Source: Bacillota bacterium
Lineage (GTDB): Bacteria > Bacillota > Clostridia > Oscillospirales > Ethanoligenentaceae
DNA length: 63,198 nt
Assembly (NCBI GenBank): GCA_023391835.1
Contig: JAEWAE010000066.1
Coordinates: 1-63,198, forward strand
Direction: 5' to 3'
A model generated the notes under the pieces. That model had not been told where the DNA came from and ran no database searches. It worked only from the letters and a program-made list of their open reading frames with translations. The position numbers and the translations under genes were made by a program. Below, in pieces: positions 25,490-33,863 of this stretch. Numbering within the stretch: position 1 is the stretch's first letter; every line of letters starts with the position of its first letter.

Positions 25490-25566
25490 CCGGGCTTCCC
25501 CAGCGGCCGGTTTTCTGCTATACTTATAGGCGGAAGACAGAGATTGTCCGACAGGGAGGAATCCGG

Positions 25567-25785
25567 ATGCTGGAAGAATTGCTGATTAAAAATACGACCC
25601 GGGAACAGCGGGAAAAAATCGTGCGGGATTCGTTAAGCTGCGGGTCGGAGTCATGTGACAGCTGCTCGTCCTGCGGTATGTACGGCGCCGGCGACCCGTT
25701 TGATATGTATAAGCCCTATATCGAGGGGAAAAAAGAGCTCTCTGAAATATCCCGGGAATTTCAGGCCAATTATATGCACGGATAA
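25567..25785 (+). CDS. Small Cys-rich protein of unknown function
   Basis: This 72-residue protein starts at ATG 25567 behind a good GGGAGGA site and ends directly before a strong terminator. It contains a compact cluster of five Cys (CGSESCDSCSSCG, about residues 25-37), which could bind a metal or an Fe-S cluster. The rest is charged and helical, without a signal peptide or membrane helix. A TATACT box lies at 25519-25524. I do not recognise the family. The tight start and stop signals argue that it is a real gene. Confidence 0.65.
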   Translation: MLEELLIKNTTREQREKIVRDSLSCGSESCDSCSSCGMYGAGDPFDMYKPYIEGKKELSEISREFQANYMHG

Positions 25786-25817
25786 AAACCGCCCGCCGCT
25801 TTATCGGCGGGCGGTTT
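25786..25817 (+). terminator. Terminator of the Cys-rich gene
   Basis: A perfect 13-bp stem (AAACCGCCCGCCG and its complement) begins directly after the stop codon. Few T follow beyond the stem's own TTT. Confidence 0.85.
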
Positions 25818-25902
25818 GCTATAGGGGGCGGGCTATGCGCCCCTATCGAGAATTGAGCCAATCGGGGCGGACGGGGACAGAGCCCCCGCAATCCAAACTA
25901 TG

Positions 25903-25941
25903 ACGGGCGGGACGCACAGATTTCTGTGCCGTGCCGCCCGT
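25903..25941. repeat. Nested inverted repeat upstream of the exporter promoter
   Basis: Outer arms ACGGGCGG and CCGCCCGT enclose an inner pair CACAG and CTGTG. It abuts the -35 box at 25941 and has no T-tract. It could be a regulatory site or a weak terminator. Confidence 0.45.
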
Positions 25942-25969
25942 TGACACCCATAGAGCCCGATGCTATACT
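25941..25969 (+). promoter_or_regulatory. Promoter of the ABC exporter/DUF1848 operon
   Basis: TTGACA at 25941-25946, a 17-bp spacer and TATACT at 25964-25969. It places the transcript start near 25976 and so rules out the in-frame start at 25960. Confidence 0.88.
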
Positions 25970-26025
25970 GGGTGAAATCGACCGACCCGCGCACCGTCGG
26001 CCCACTCTGCACAGGGAGTGATCGT

Positions 26026-27777
26026 ATGCCGCCGCCCCGGGGAATGGGACGCATGCATTTTCTCGAAGAAAATGAGACGCCCCCCAAGATCACCCGCGCT
26101 CTCTTTTTTCGGATCATCGGGTATTTCCGGCCGTACAAGGCCCGGATGGCGCTCGCCTCGGTGGCGATACTGGCCGCCGCCATGCTGGGGCTGGTGCCGC
26201 CGCTGCTGCTCAGCCTCATCCAGGTGGGGCAGACCTATCTCAACACCTGGGTTTCCAAGCACATTGTCTACAATATGAAAAACGAGATGTTCACCCATCT
26301 GCAGGCCATGTCGCTGGGCTTCTTTTCATCGGCCAAGCCGGGGGAGATCATCACCCGCATGAACAGCGACATCGACGGCATCCAGGATATTTTTAATTCC
26401 ACGGCGGTCAACGCCCTCAACAGCTTTTTCGTGATGCTGACCACGTCGATCGCGCTTTTCGCCATGAATTGGAAGCTGGCGCTGCTGGGCATCGCGACGG
26501 TGCCGCTGTTTGTCATCCCCACCCGCCGGGTGGGTCGGGTGCGCTGGAAAATCGCCCTTAAAAGCCAGGAAAAGCTCGGCGAGCTCAACGAAGTGGTGCA
26601 GGAAACCATGGGGATCAGCGGCTCCATCCTGATGAAAATTTTTACCACCGAACCCAGCGAAGCCGATAAGTTCCGCCGCATCAACCGTGACGTCATCGGG
26701 CTGCAGATTCGGGAGGCGCTGGCCGGCCGGTGGTTCATCATGACCATCAGCATTTTCACGACCATCGGCCCCATGCTCGTATATTTTTTCGGCGGGATGC
26801 TGCTGGCCCGCGGCGCGCTGACCATCGGCGGCATCATCACCTTCGCCACGCTGCTCACCAAGCTTTACGGCCCCGTGGTGCAGATATCGAATATCCACAT
26901 CGACGTGACCCGTTCGTTCGCACTTTTCGGCCGCATTTTCGACTATCTCGACCGCAGACCCGAAATCGTCGACCGCCCCGGAGCCGGCACGCTGCGGGTG
27001 GAGGGCGGCCGGGTGGATTTCACGGACGTGACCTTTTCCTACACCGGCAAGCGGGCGGCACTCCACGGGGTGAGCTTCACCGCCGAGCCGGGCAAAATGA
27101 CGGCGCTGGTGGGCCCCAGCGGCGCCGGAAAGACCACCATCACCAATCTGATCCCCCGGCTTTATGAGGTGACGGGTGGGAGCGTCGCCATCGACGGGCA
27201 GGATATCCGTACCGTGACGCTGCGTTCCCTGCGCCGGCAGATCGGTCTGGTGATGCAGGAGCCGTATCTTTTCAACGCTACCGTGCGCGACAATCTCATA
27301 TACGGCAACCCTGCTGCCACGCAGGAGGAAATCGAGACGGCCTGCCGCACGGCCTACATCCACGATTTTATTCTCTCGCTGCCAAACGGCTATGACACCG
27401 TGGTGGGCAACCGGGGCATCAAGCTGTCGGGCGGGGAAAAGCAGCGCATTTCCATCGCCCGGGTGCTGCTCAAAAATCCCCGGATCATCGTGATGGATGA
27501 GGCCACCTCCTCGCTGGACTCGGTCTCGGAATACTATATACAGAAGGCTATGGTCCCGCTGTTGGCGGGGCGCACCAGCATCGTCATCGCCCACCGGCTT
27601 TCCACCATCCTGGGTGCCGACCGTATCCTGGTGGTGGAGGACGGGCACATCGTCGACGCCGGCCGCCATGCCGAGCTGCTTACCCACGGCGGGCTTTACC
27701 GGCAGCTGTACGAGACCCAATTTAAGACCCAGGCACAGGGAGCCGCCGCGCGGGAAAGAAAGGAAGCACCGGAATGA
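26026..27777 (+). CDS. ABC transporter, permease-ATPase half exporter, shortened at TM1-TM2
   Basis: This 583-residue type I exporter subunit has a membrane domain and an ATPase with Walker A GPSGAGKTT (near 363), signature LSGGEKQR (near 467), Walker B MDEATSS (near 490) and an H-loop (IAHRLST). Such proteins work as dimers, and no partner gene is adjacent, so a homodimer is implied. Oddity: between PYKARM and the cytoplasmic IVYNMKNEMF segment there are about 50 residues where family members have about 80. The external loop and part of TM1-TM2 appear missing, leaving one continuous hydrophobic stretch. This could invert the membrane topology. Start ATG 26026 follows AGGGAGTG. The last four bases overlap the next gene (ATGA). 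Confidence 0.88.
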   Translation: MPPPRGMGRMHFLEENETPPKITRALFFRIIGYFRPYKARMALASVAILAAAMLGLVPPLLLSLIQVGQTYLNTWVSKHIVYNMKNEMFTHLQAMSLGFFSSAKPGEIITRMNSDIDGIQDIFNSTAVNALNSFFVMLTTSIALFAMNWKLALLGIATVPLFVIPTRRVGRVRWKIALKSQEKLGELNEVVQETMGISGSILMKIFTTEPSEADKFRRINRDVIGLQIREALAGRWFIMTISIFTTIGPMLVYFFGGMLLARGALTIGGIITFATLLTKLYGPVVQISNIHIDVTRSFALFGRIFDYLDRRPEIVDRPGAGTLRVEGGRVDFTDVTFSYTGKRAALHGVSFTAEPGKMTALVGPSGAGKTTITNLIPRLYEVTGGSVAIDGQDIRTVTLRSLRRQIGLVMQEPYLFNATVRDNLIYGNPAATQEEIETACRTAYIHDFILSLPNGYDTVVGNRGIKLSGGEKQRISIARVLLKNPRIIVMDEATSSLDSVSEYYIQKAMVPLLAGRTSIVIAHRLSTILGADRILVVEDGHIVDAGRHAELLTHGGLYRQLYETQFKTQAQGAAARERKEAPE

Positions 27778-28715
27778 TCCTCAGCGTCAGCCGGCGGACG
27801 GATATACCCGCCCGATATGCCGACTGGTTTTTTGAGCGGATGCGGCAGGGATATGTGCTCGTGCGCAATCCCCGTAGCCCGCACCGGGTCGCCCGTATCG
27901 AGCTGACGCGCGAAACGGTGGACGGCATCGTTTTCTGGACCAAAAACCCCACACCCATGCTTGACCGGCTGCCCGAGTTGGAAGGATACCCTTACTATTT
28001 TCAGTTCACCCTCAATGCCTATGGCCGGGAGGTGGAGCCGGGCGTGCCCTCTAAAAGCGAATTCCTTATCCCGGTGTTCCGCCGGCTTGCCCGCCGCATC
28101 GGCAGCGAACGGGTGCTCTGGCGCTACGACCCCATTCTATACGGCGGGCGGTACACGATGGCCTATCACCTGGGGTATTTCCGGCGCATGGCCGAAAAAC
28201 TGGCGGGCTGCACCGACACATGCACGGTGAGCTTCCTTGATTTTTACCGCCGTATCGGCAGCCGCACCCGACCGCTGGGGCTGCGGGAGCCGGAGGATAG
28301 CTGGAAGACCGAGCTGCTGGCACGTTTCGCGGCCATGGCGAAAAAGTGCGGTATCGCGCTGCGGGTCTGTGCGGAAAAAACCGATTATACCGTCTGCGGG
28401 GCTTCGCCGGCCCGCTGTGTCGACCCCGAGCGGCTGGGAAAACTCGGCAATTGCCGCCTGCGGGTGGGCAGGGACCCCAATCAGCGGGCGGAATGCGGAT
28501 GCGCGGCCAGTGTGGATATCGGCGCTTATGACACATGCCCCCATGGGTGTCTGTATTGCTATGCCAACAGCCACGCCGCCGCCGTGGGAGCCGGCCTTGT
28601 CGCCTATCGGGCCGATTCCCCGCTGCTGTGCGGGCAGATAGGTGAGGGGGATACGATCTACCCACGGGAGTGCGCTTCCTGCCGGGAGACACAGATGCGG
28701 TGGGGTGGGGCGTGA
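27774..28715 (+). CDS. DUF1848 family protein (Cys-rich, radical-SAM-like)
   Basis: This 313-residue protein belongs to DUF1848, recognised by its N-terminus (MILSVSRRTDIPARYADWFFERM), FWTKNPTPM, LWRYDPI and the C-terminal Cys cluster CGCAASVDIGAYDTCPHGCLYCYA (described here in parts; about residues 240-263), followed by CASC near the end. The CxxxCxxC spacing suggests an Fe-S cluster, but no activity is established for the family. Its ATG overlaps the exporter stop (ATGA), so the two proteins are translationally coupled. Whether they work together is not known. Confidence 0.88.
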   Translation: MILSVSRRTDIPARYADWFFERMRQGYVLVRNPRSPHRVARIELTRETVDGIVFWTKNPTPMLDRLPELEGYPYYFQFTLNAYGREVEPGVPSKSEFLIPVFRRLARRIGSERVLWRYDPILYGGRYTMAYHLGYFRRMAEKLAGCTDTCTVSFLDFYRRIGSRTRPLGLREPEDSWKTELLARFAAMAKKCGIALRVCAEKTDYTVCGASPARCVDPERLGKLGNCRLRVGRDPNQRAECGCAASVDIGAYDTCPHGCLYCYANSHAAAVGAGLVAYRADSPLLCGQIGEGDTIYPRECASCRETQMRWGGA

Positions 28716-28917
28716 CGACCCGGCCATGTATCCGCCGCTTGATTGAATTGGGGAGACGGAAGATCTGCCATAGGAAAACGGACCCGACAGGGCCTGCTTT
28801 GTGCCGCCGCTGGGGCCCGCCGTCGTGTGCGGCTTCACCGGCGGGGCGTTATCGCATCATGAGCCGCATTGGACGCCTTGACTTTTGCTATGAGCCGGAA
28901 CCGATGGCGGAAAGAAT

Positions 28918-30066
28918 GTGGGGATCGCTTTGCCAAGAGGAAAGAACGGGGAAAAACCGGTGCTGTTGATCCGGCCGCGGCTGCTGCTGCCAAGTGTGCT
29001 GTATGTGCTTATCGTGCAGGACGGGTATTTTTACTTTTGCAGGCTCGGGAATAAACCGACCGCCACCGCCGCGCAGGAGCACCGTTACCGCACGGGTATG
29101 CCTGAAAAAGAGCTGCTGGGGGCGCGGGGCAGCTTTAAAATCGACGCGGGGGATGTGGAGCAGATCCTCCGGCAGACGGCCCGCGACCCGTGGACAGCCG
29201 GCACGGGCAATGGCGGCACCGTATGGCTGCGCATCGACGGGCGGGAGCACCGCTATATCCTGGCCAATCAGACCCCGCCGGAGCTGCTGGCCGAGCGGCT
29301 GCGGGCCGAGCGGCTGCGGGCCGGCGGGTATGCCCGCTATGCGGTGGAAGACAACGCAGCCCCGGAGGATGACGGCCCGGCCCCGACCCGCGCCGATACC
29401 CGCATGGTGCGGCGGCTCGGGAAAATTTTCGGCGGGCTCACGGCGGTCGGCGCTGTCTGGGCGCTTTTCCTGCCAGGGTCCCTGACGGGCGCGGCGGCGC
29501 TTAACATGCTGCTGCCGCCCACCGCCATGGTGGTATGGTGGAAATATCGCCGCGCCCTGCATGGGCCGCGAGTGAACACGACGGCCGCCTCGGGTTTTGC
29601 CGCCGCGGCTATGTTGCCGCCCCTTATCCTGACTATCCGGGTCATGTCGGCGGTGCACGCCCGGCATATCGCCCCAATGCTGCTGGGACTGCTGGCGCTG
29701 ACGGCGGCCGCCACGGCGGTCGGTCTGTGGCGCTTCCGCCGGCTGCGGAGCAAGGCGGCCGCGTTTGGCGTGCTGCTCTTTCTGTTTACCTATCTCTATT
29801 CGGGCATTTTATCCACCAACGGCATGGTCTGCACAAAGGAAATTGCCCGGTATCACGCGGTGATCGAGCGGGAATATTCCCGGCACGGCTATCGCTCGGT
29901 CAGCCATTATCTGGTGCTTTCCGCATGGGACGGGCAGGCGGACGGCAACACCCTGGCTGTGGATTGGCAGACATATCTGGCCGCTTCGGCCGGCGGTACG
30001 CTGACGATTTCGCGGCAGCGGGGCCTGTGGGGCATCGAGTGGGATAGTCTGGAGCTGGATAAGTAG
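28918..30066 (+). CDS. Membrane protein of unknown function
   Basis: This protein of about 382 residues is not recognised. A soluble N-terminal part (about 1-150) has a weakly hydrophobic beta-rich pattern (LLIRPRLLLPSVLYVLIVQDGYFYF begins it). Four membrane helices follow (about 185-300), then a C-terminal soluble tail ending SLELDK. The segment AERLRAERLRAGG reflects a 15-bp tandem duplication at about 29290-29319. The start is uncertain: GTG 28918, TTG 28930 and GTG 28960 are all possible, the last having GAGGAAAG upstream. It precedes the AAA ATPase gene by 24 bases and is probably co-transcribed. Confidence 0.6.
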   Translation: MGIALPRGKNGEKPVLLIRPRLLLPSVLYVLIVQDGYFYFCRLGNKPTATAAQEHRYRTGMPEKELLGARGSFKIDAGDVEQILRQTARDPWTAGTGNGGTVWLRIDGREHRYILANQTPPELLAERLRAERLRAGGYARYAVEDNAAPEDDGPAPTRADTRMVRRLGKIFGGLTAVGAVWALFLPGSLTGAAALNMLLPPTAMVVWWKYRRALHGPRVNTTAASGFAAAAMLPPLILTIRVMSAVHARHIAPMLLGLLALTAAATAVGLWRFRRLRSKAAAFGVLLFLFTYLYSGILSTNGMVCTKEIARYHAVIEREYSRHGYRSVSHYLVLSAWDGQADGNTLAVDWQTYLAASAGGTLTISRQRGLWGIEWDSLELDK

Positions 30067-30090
30067 CAGGCTCCCGGAGGAGAAAGTCCG

Positions 30091-30855
30091 ATGAACGGCT
30101 TATATATCGACCAGGTGAAGCTGACCCGGCCATTGCCGGCAAATTCGTATCTGAGCCGCCTGTCGGCGGTGCGGCATCTCATCCGGCAGGGTGGGCTGTC
30201 GTTTTCAAAGCCGGTCACCTTTTTAGTGGGCGAAAACGGCACGGGCAAATCCACGCTGCTCGAGGCCATCGCCATAGCGGCCGGCTTCAACCCGGAGGGT
30301 GGCACCCGGAATTTCACCTTTTCCACCCGCGTGACTCATTCGGAGCTTTACCGGCATCTGACCATCGTCCGGCACGCGCACCCGAAGGACGGCTTTTTTC
30401 TGCGGGCGGAAAGCTTTTATAATCTTGCCAGCAACATCGACGAAATGGACGCGGAGCCGTCTCGCGGGAATCGCGTGATCGACAGCTATGGCGGCCGGTC
30501 GCTGCATGCGCAGTCCCACGGCGAGAGCTTTCTGGCGCTCATCGAGAATCGCTTCGGCGGGAGCGGGCTCTATCTGCTCGACGAGCCGGAGGCGGCGCTG
30601 TCGCCCAGCCGCCTGATGACGCTGCTGGTGCGCATTCACGACCTGGTGCGGGAGCAGTCGCAATTCATCATCGCCACCCATTCACCCATCCTGATGGCGT
30701 ATCCGGGCGCTGCGGTGTATGAACTGACGGAGAGCGGCATCCGCCCGGTGGATTACCGCGAGACGGGGCATTACCAGCTCACGCGCCGGTTTCTGGAAAA
30801 TCCGGAGCGGATGCTCCGCTATCTGCTGGGGGAATCGGAGCAGACGGAAAGATGA
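30091..30855 (+). CDS. AAA family ATPase (ABC-ATPase/SMC-like)
   Basis: This 254-residue soluble ATPase has Walker A GENGTGKST (near 47-55), a short signature region (SHGESF), Walker B LYLLDEPEAALSP (near 160-172) and the ATHSPI His switch (near 194-199). This is the compact AAA_21-type ATPase, related to ABC and RecF/OLD domains but without transport helices. GGAGGAG lies ten bases before ATG 30091. It overlaps the macro-domain gene by four bases (ATGA), which suggests linked function. Standalone ATPases of this type occur in phage defence and in housekeeping roles; nothing here decides between them. Confidence 0.85.
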   Translation: MNGLYIDQVKLTRPLPANSYLSRLSAVRHLIRQGGLSFSKPVTFLVGENGTGKSTLLEAIAIAAGFNPEGGTRNFTFSTRVTHSELYRHLTIVRHAHPKDGFFLRAESFYNLASNIDEMDAEPSRGNRVIDSYGGRSLHAQSHGESFLALIENRFGGSGLYLLDEPEAALSPSRLMTLLVRIHDLVREQSQFIIATHSPILMAYPGAAVYELTESGIRPVDYRETGHYQLTRRFLENPERMLRYLLGESEQTER

Positions 30856-31382
30856 AAGGGGCGAAATCTATGGGGCTGCGTATAATACGGGACGACATCA
30901 CGCGGGTGCCGGCCGATGCCATTGTGAACGCCGCGAATACCTCGCTGCTGGGCGGCGGAGGGGTGGACGGCGCCATCCACCGCGCGGCGGGGGCGGAGCT
31001 GCTGGCGGAGTGCCGCACGCTCCACGGCTGCCGGACCGGGCAGGCGAAAATCACGGGGGGTTACCGGCTGCCCGCCCGCTATGTGATCCACACGCCCGGG
31101 CCGATTTGGCGCGGGGGAGATGAGGGCGAGAACGGCCTGCTTGCCGCCTGCTATCAGAATTGCCTGCGTCTGGCTGAGGAAAACGGCTGTCAGACGGTGG
31201 CCTTCCCCTCCATCAGCACCGGCGTCTATTGTTTTCCGCTCGACCGGGCGGCGGCTATCGCCGTGCGGGAAATCGCCGCTTTCCTCAAGACCGCCCGGGT
31301 CGTCCGCGAGGTGACGATGGTCTGTTTCGATACGGCCACCGAGGCGGCGTATCGGGCGGCGGCGGACGCACAGGCACAGTGA
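30852..31382 (+). CDS. Macro domain protein (O-acetyl-ADP-ribose deacetylase type)
   Basis: This protein of up to 176 residues is a single macro domain that binds ADP-ribose. The ligand loops are intact: DDITRVPADAIVNAAN (about 14-29), LLGGGGVDGAIH (about 32-43) and PSISTGVYCFP (about 123-133). YmdB and MacroD-type members hydrolyse O-acetyl-ADP-ribose or remove ADP-ribose from proteins. ATG 30852 overlaps the ATPase stop. A second in-frame ATG at 30870 has AAAGGGGCG at a good distance and may be the main start. A strong bidirectional terminator follows. Confidence 0.93.
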   Translation: MKGAKSMGLRIIRDDITRVPADAIVNAANTSLLGGGGVDGAIHRAAGAELLAECRTLHGCRTGQAKITGGYRLPARYVIHTPGPIWRGGDEGENGLLAACYQNCLRLAEENGCQTVAFPSISTGVYCFPLDRAAAIAVREIAAFLKTARVVREVTMVCFDTATEAAYRAAADAQAQ

Positions 31383-31403
31383 TATATTTTCCCACGGCGG
31401 CAT

Positions 31404-31448
31404 ATAAAACGGCGGGCATACCGGCTTTAAGTATGCCCGCCGTTTTAT
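31404..31448. terminator. Bidirectional terminator
   Basis: An 18-bp perfect stem with A-rich and T-rich ends lies between the convergent macro-domain and ABC permease genes and can serve both. Confidence 0.92.
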
Positions 31449-31467
31449 GCGTTGACCCCTGCGCCCG

Positions 31468-33000
31468 CTATTCGGCCCGCTTTTTGCCGACGGTGAGCAG
31501 CGGCAGAGCGGCGGATAAAACGAGGGCGGCGGTTATCCGTGTGCCGGAAGCGGCCGTCAAATGCTCCGCAATCGCAAGCGAAGGGACGTTGAGCGCGAGG
31601 AAGGCGCATAGCAGCAGTAAAATTTCAAACGGCCGGTCCGAGCCGGTCACGTCACCCGCAAACAGCGCCGCGGCCGGGATGAGCAGCGCAAAAGCCAGAG
31701 CGGAAAGGAAACCGGCCATATCCGCCAGACAGAGCAGCCGCACCAGCACCGGCAGCGCGGCAGTGAGGGCTATCGCCGCCCCGGCCAGCCAGCAGGCCGC
31801 CGCCTGCCGGCCCATGGCGCTGGGGACCGTGCGCAGGATATCGGCCATCCCGCTGCGCCGCTCCGTGCAGCCCATCGGGGAAAAGACCGGCATCAGCCAG
31901 GCGAAAATCAGCACGAAAAGTACGCCGCGCACGCTGCCCACGGGGGCAAACAGGCATGCCGTCCACAGCCCGGCGGCGCCGACCCGCCAGTAAAGCGGCT
32001 GCGGGCCGAGCAGCTTGTGCAATTCGCCGGTAAACAGCCCGAAGCCGTAGCGCGGTGAGCCGCTTGGGGCCGCCGCTTTTGCATGCGGCGAGACCGCATG
32101 GCGGTCGGCGGCCGGCGACTTATCCGTCCGCGGCAGCAGGCAGGCCGCCAGCAGAGTCAGCAGAATGGCAGCCCCAAGCAAAGCCAGCTTGTCGGCAAGA
32201 TAGGTGGCCGACGGAATCAGGCCGTGGAACGACAGAGACGCGAGATGGGCGCCCCCGATGTGGGAGTCGGTAAAAATACTGATATGTGTGACGGGCTGCC
32301 CCGTCACCGCACGGGCTGCCGCCGAGATGCTGTCACGCATCCACAGATAACCGCTGAAATCGAAGACCGACACCATGCGGAAAGGGTTGATGCCCATAGA
32401 GGCAAAGGTGAGCACGGTCACGGAAAGGCAGAAAAACAGTGCGATGGCAAAGCCGCTCTGCCGGCGGAAAAGCGGGGCGCATTCCATCAGCAGTGCGAAG
32501 GCCGACACGAATGCGAGCCCGGGCGCCACACACAGAAACGGAGAAAAAAAGTCCCACGGCGGCAGTAACCGGCCCGGGAACCGGAGCTCCATCATCAAAA
32601 AGGCCCCTGCCATGACGGCGGCGAGCAGGCAGAGCAGCAGCAGCGTGTCGGCCAGCAGCTTGCCGAAAAGATAGGCGGCCCGCCCGGTCGGCGAGACCCG
32701 CAGCAGAGTGAGCACGCCGCTTTCCCGATCGTGCCGCACGGCGCTGAGGATATAGACAAATCCGAACAGACACAGCACCATGCCGTCGCACATTGCCGCG
32801 GACATCGGCACCCAGGAAGGGTCGGAGCCCTGCCGGAACACGTCGGGCTCGATCACCAGCGCCGTGAAGCCCGTGGGCCGCGGCACGAACCAGACGGTGA
32901 AGCAGACGGCCAGGGCACAGAACGCCACGAACGAAAAACGCCGTACGCGCTCGAAAAAATCCGCCTTTGCCACGCCCCATACGGTATGCATCGGTTTCAC
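31468..33000 (-). CDS. ABC-2 type permease
   Basis: This membrane protein of about 510 residues has around twelve hydrophobic helices. It opens with VWGVAKADFFERVRRFSFVAF, the usual start of ABC-2 permeases, and contains the conserved segment LLRVSPTGRAAYLFGKLLADTLLLL near residue 110. With the ATPase encoded just upstream it would form an exporter or a peptide/lantibiotic self-protection pump. GTG 33000 overlaps the ATPase stop (GTGA), and GGGGGCG lies upstream; an ATG nine bases later is an alternative. A longer open frame to 33588 runs across the ATPase gene and is not real. Confidence 0.85.
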   Translation of the reverse strand: MKPMHTVWGVAKADFFERVRRFSFVAFCALAVCFTVWFVPRPTGFTALVIEPDVFRQGSDPSWVPMSAAMCDGMVLCLFGFVYILSAVRHDRESGVLTLLRVSPTGRAAYLFGKLLADTLLLLCLLAAVMAGAFLMMELRFPGRLLPPWDFFSPFLCVAPGLAFVSAFALLMECAPLFRRQSGFAIALFFCLSVTVLTFASMGINPFRMVSVFDFSGYLWMRDSISAAARAVTGQPVTHISIFTDSHIGGAHLASLSFHGLIPSATYLADKLALLGAAILLTLLAACLLPRTDKSPAADRHAVSPHAKAAAPSGSPRYGFGLFTGELHKLLGPQPLYWRVGAAGLWTACLFAPVGSVRGVLFVLIFAWLMPVFSPMGCTERRSGMADILRTVPSAMGRQAAACWLAGAAIALTAALPVLVRLLCLADMAGFLSALAFALLIPAAALFAGDVTGSDRPFEILLLLCAFLALNVPSLAIAEHLTAASGTRITAALVLSAALPLLTVGKKRAE

Positions 33001-33863
33001 AGCGATTCGCCCCCCATCGCGTACAGACAGGCGTCCTCCAGCGTCGGCGGCACCATGCGCACGTCGGGGGCGGCGGGGCGCGTGCCGACGGTCTTGACGC
33101 GGATGCCCTCCTGCTCCTGCACGGCGGAACTGACTGCCGAACCTATCGGAATCCGTGCAATATCCGGGACCGTATATTCCCACACGTGGCCTTCCGCACG
33201 GGTGGTCAGCTCCTGCGGCGCGCCGTGGAAAAGCACGCGCCCCTTTTTGAGCACGATCAGGCTGGCCGCCACGGCTTCCACGTCGGAGACAATATGCGTG
33301 GAAAGCAGCACGATGCGGTCGCGGGCCAGATCCGAAAGCAGGCTGCGCAGCGTGGCACGCTCCTGCGGGTCGAGACCGGTGGTCGGCTCGTCGGCAATGA
33401 TCACCCTGGGGTCGCCGAGCAGCGCCGAGGCGATGCCGACGCGCTGCCGCATACCGCCGGAAAAGCCGGCGAGCGGCTTTTTGCCCACGTCCGTCAGATG
33501 CAGCGTTTTCATCAGCGACCCGATCTGCTCCCTTGCCGCCGCCGGAGCCAGCTTTTTCACCGACGCCATAAACGAAAGAAATTCCCATGCGTTGAGGTTG
33601 CCGTAAACGGGCACCTCCTGCGGCAGATAACCGAGCACGCTTCGCATAACGTCCGGCTTTTTCCGGATATCTGCGCCGTCGAGCAATATTTCGCCCCGCG
33701 ACGGCTTCAGCAGCGTGGCGAGTATTTTTAAAAGAGTGGATTTGCCCGCGCCGTTTGGCCCGACCAGACCGGTCAGACCGCCGCTTTGAAGCGTGAGCGT
33801 CACATCCGACAGGGCTTGCGCTTTGCCGTAATTCATGGATAAAGACCGTATTTCAAGCTTCAT
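32997..33863 (-). CDS. ABC transporter ATP-binding protein
   Basis: This 288-residue ATPase has Walker A GPNGAGKST (near 35-43), Q-loop YLPQEVPVY, signature GFSGGMRQRV (near 132), Walker B VIIADEPTTGLDP and H-loop LLSTHIV. The C-terminal extension (about 210-288), ending PTLEDACLYAM, is typical of ATPases paired with ABC-2 permeases. Start ATG 33863 follows AAGAGG; an upstream in-frame ATG at 33884 lies inside the preceding gene's 3' end. The order XRE regulator, ATPase, permease with overlapping ends implies one operon controlled by the XRE protein. Confidence 0.93.
   Translation of the reverse strand: MKLEIRSLSMNYGKAQALSDVTLTLQSGGLTGLVGPNGAGKSTLLKILATLLKPSRGEILLDGADIRKKPDVMRSVLGYLPQEVPVYGNLNAWEFLSFMASVKKLAPAAAREQIGSLMKTLHLTDVGKKPLAGFSGGMRQRVGIASALLGDPRVIIADEPTTGLDPQERATLRSLLSDLARDRIVLLSTHIVSDVEAVAASLIVLKKGRVLFHGAPQELTTRAEGHVWEYTVPDIARIPIGSAVSSAVQEQEGIRVKTVGTRPAAPDVRMVPPTLEDACLYAMGGESL

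Noticed and set aside
24997..25566. Long plus frame before the Cys-rich protein
   Set aside because: The upstream part is a shadow of the two-helix membrane protein gene; only the segment from ATG 25567 has a ribosome binding site and ordinary composition.
33001..33588. N-terminal extension of the ABC-2 permease to 706 residues
   Set aside because: The extension is an out-of-frame reading of the ATPase gene; the ATPase motifs are in the other frame and the permease start overlaps its stop.
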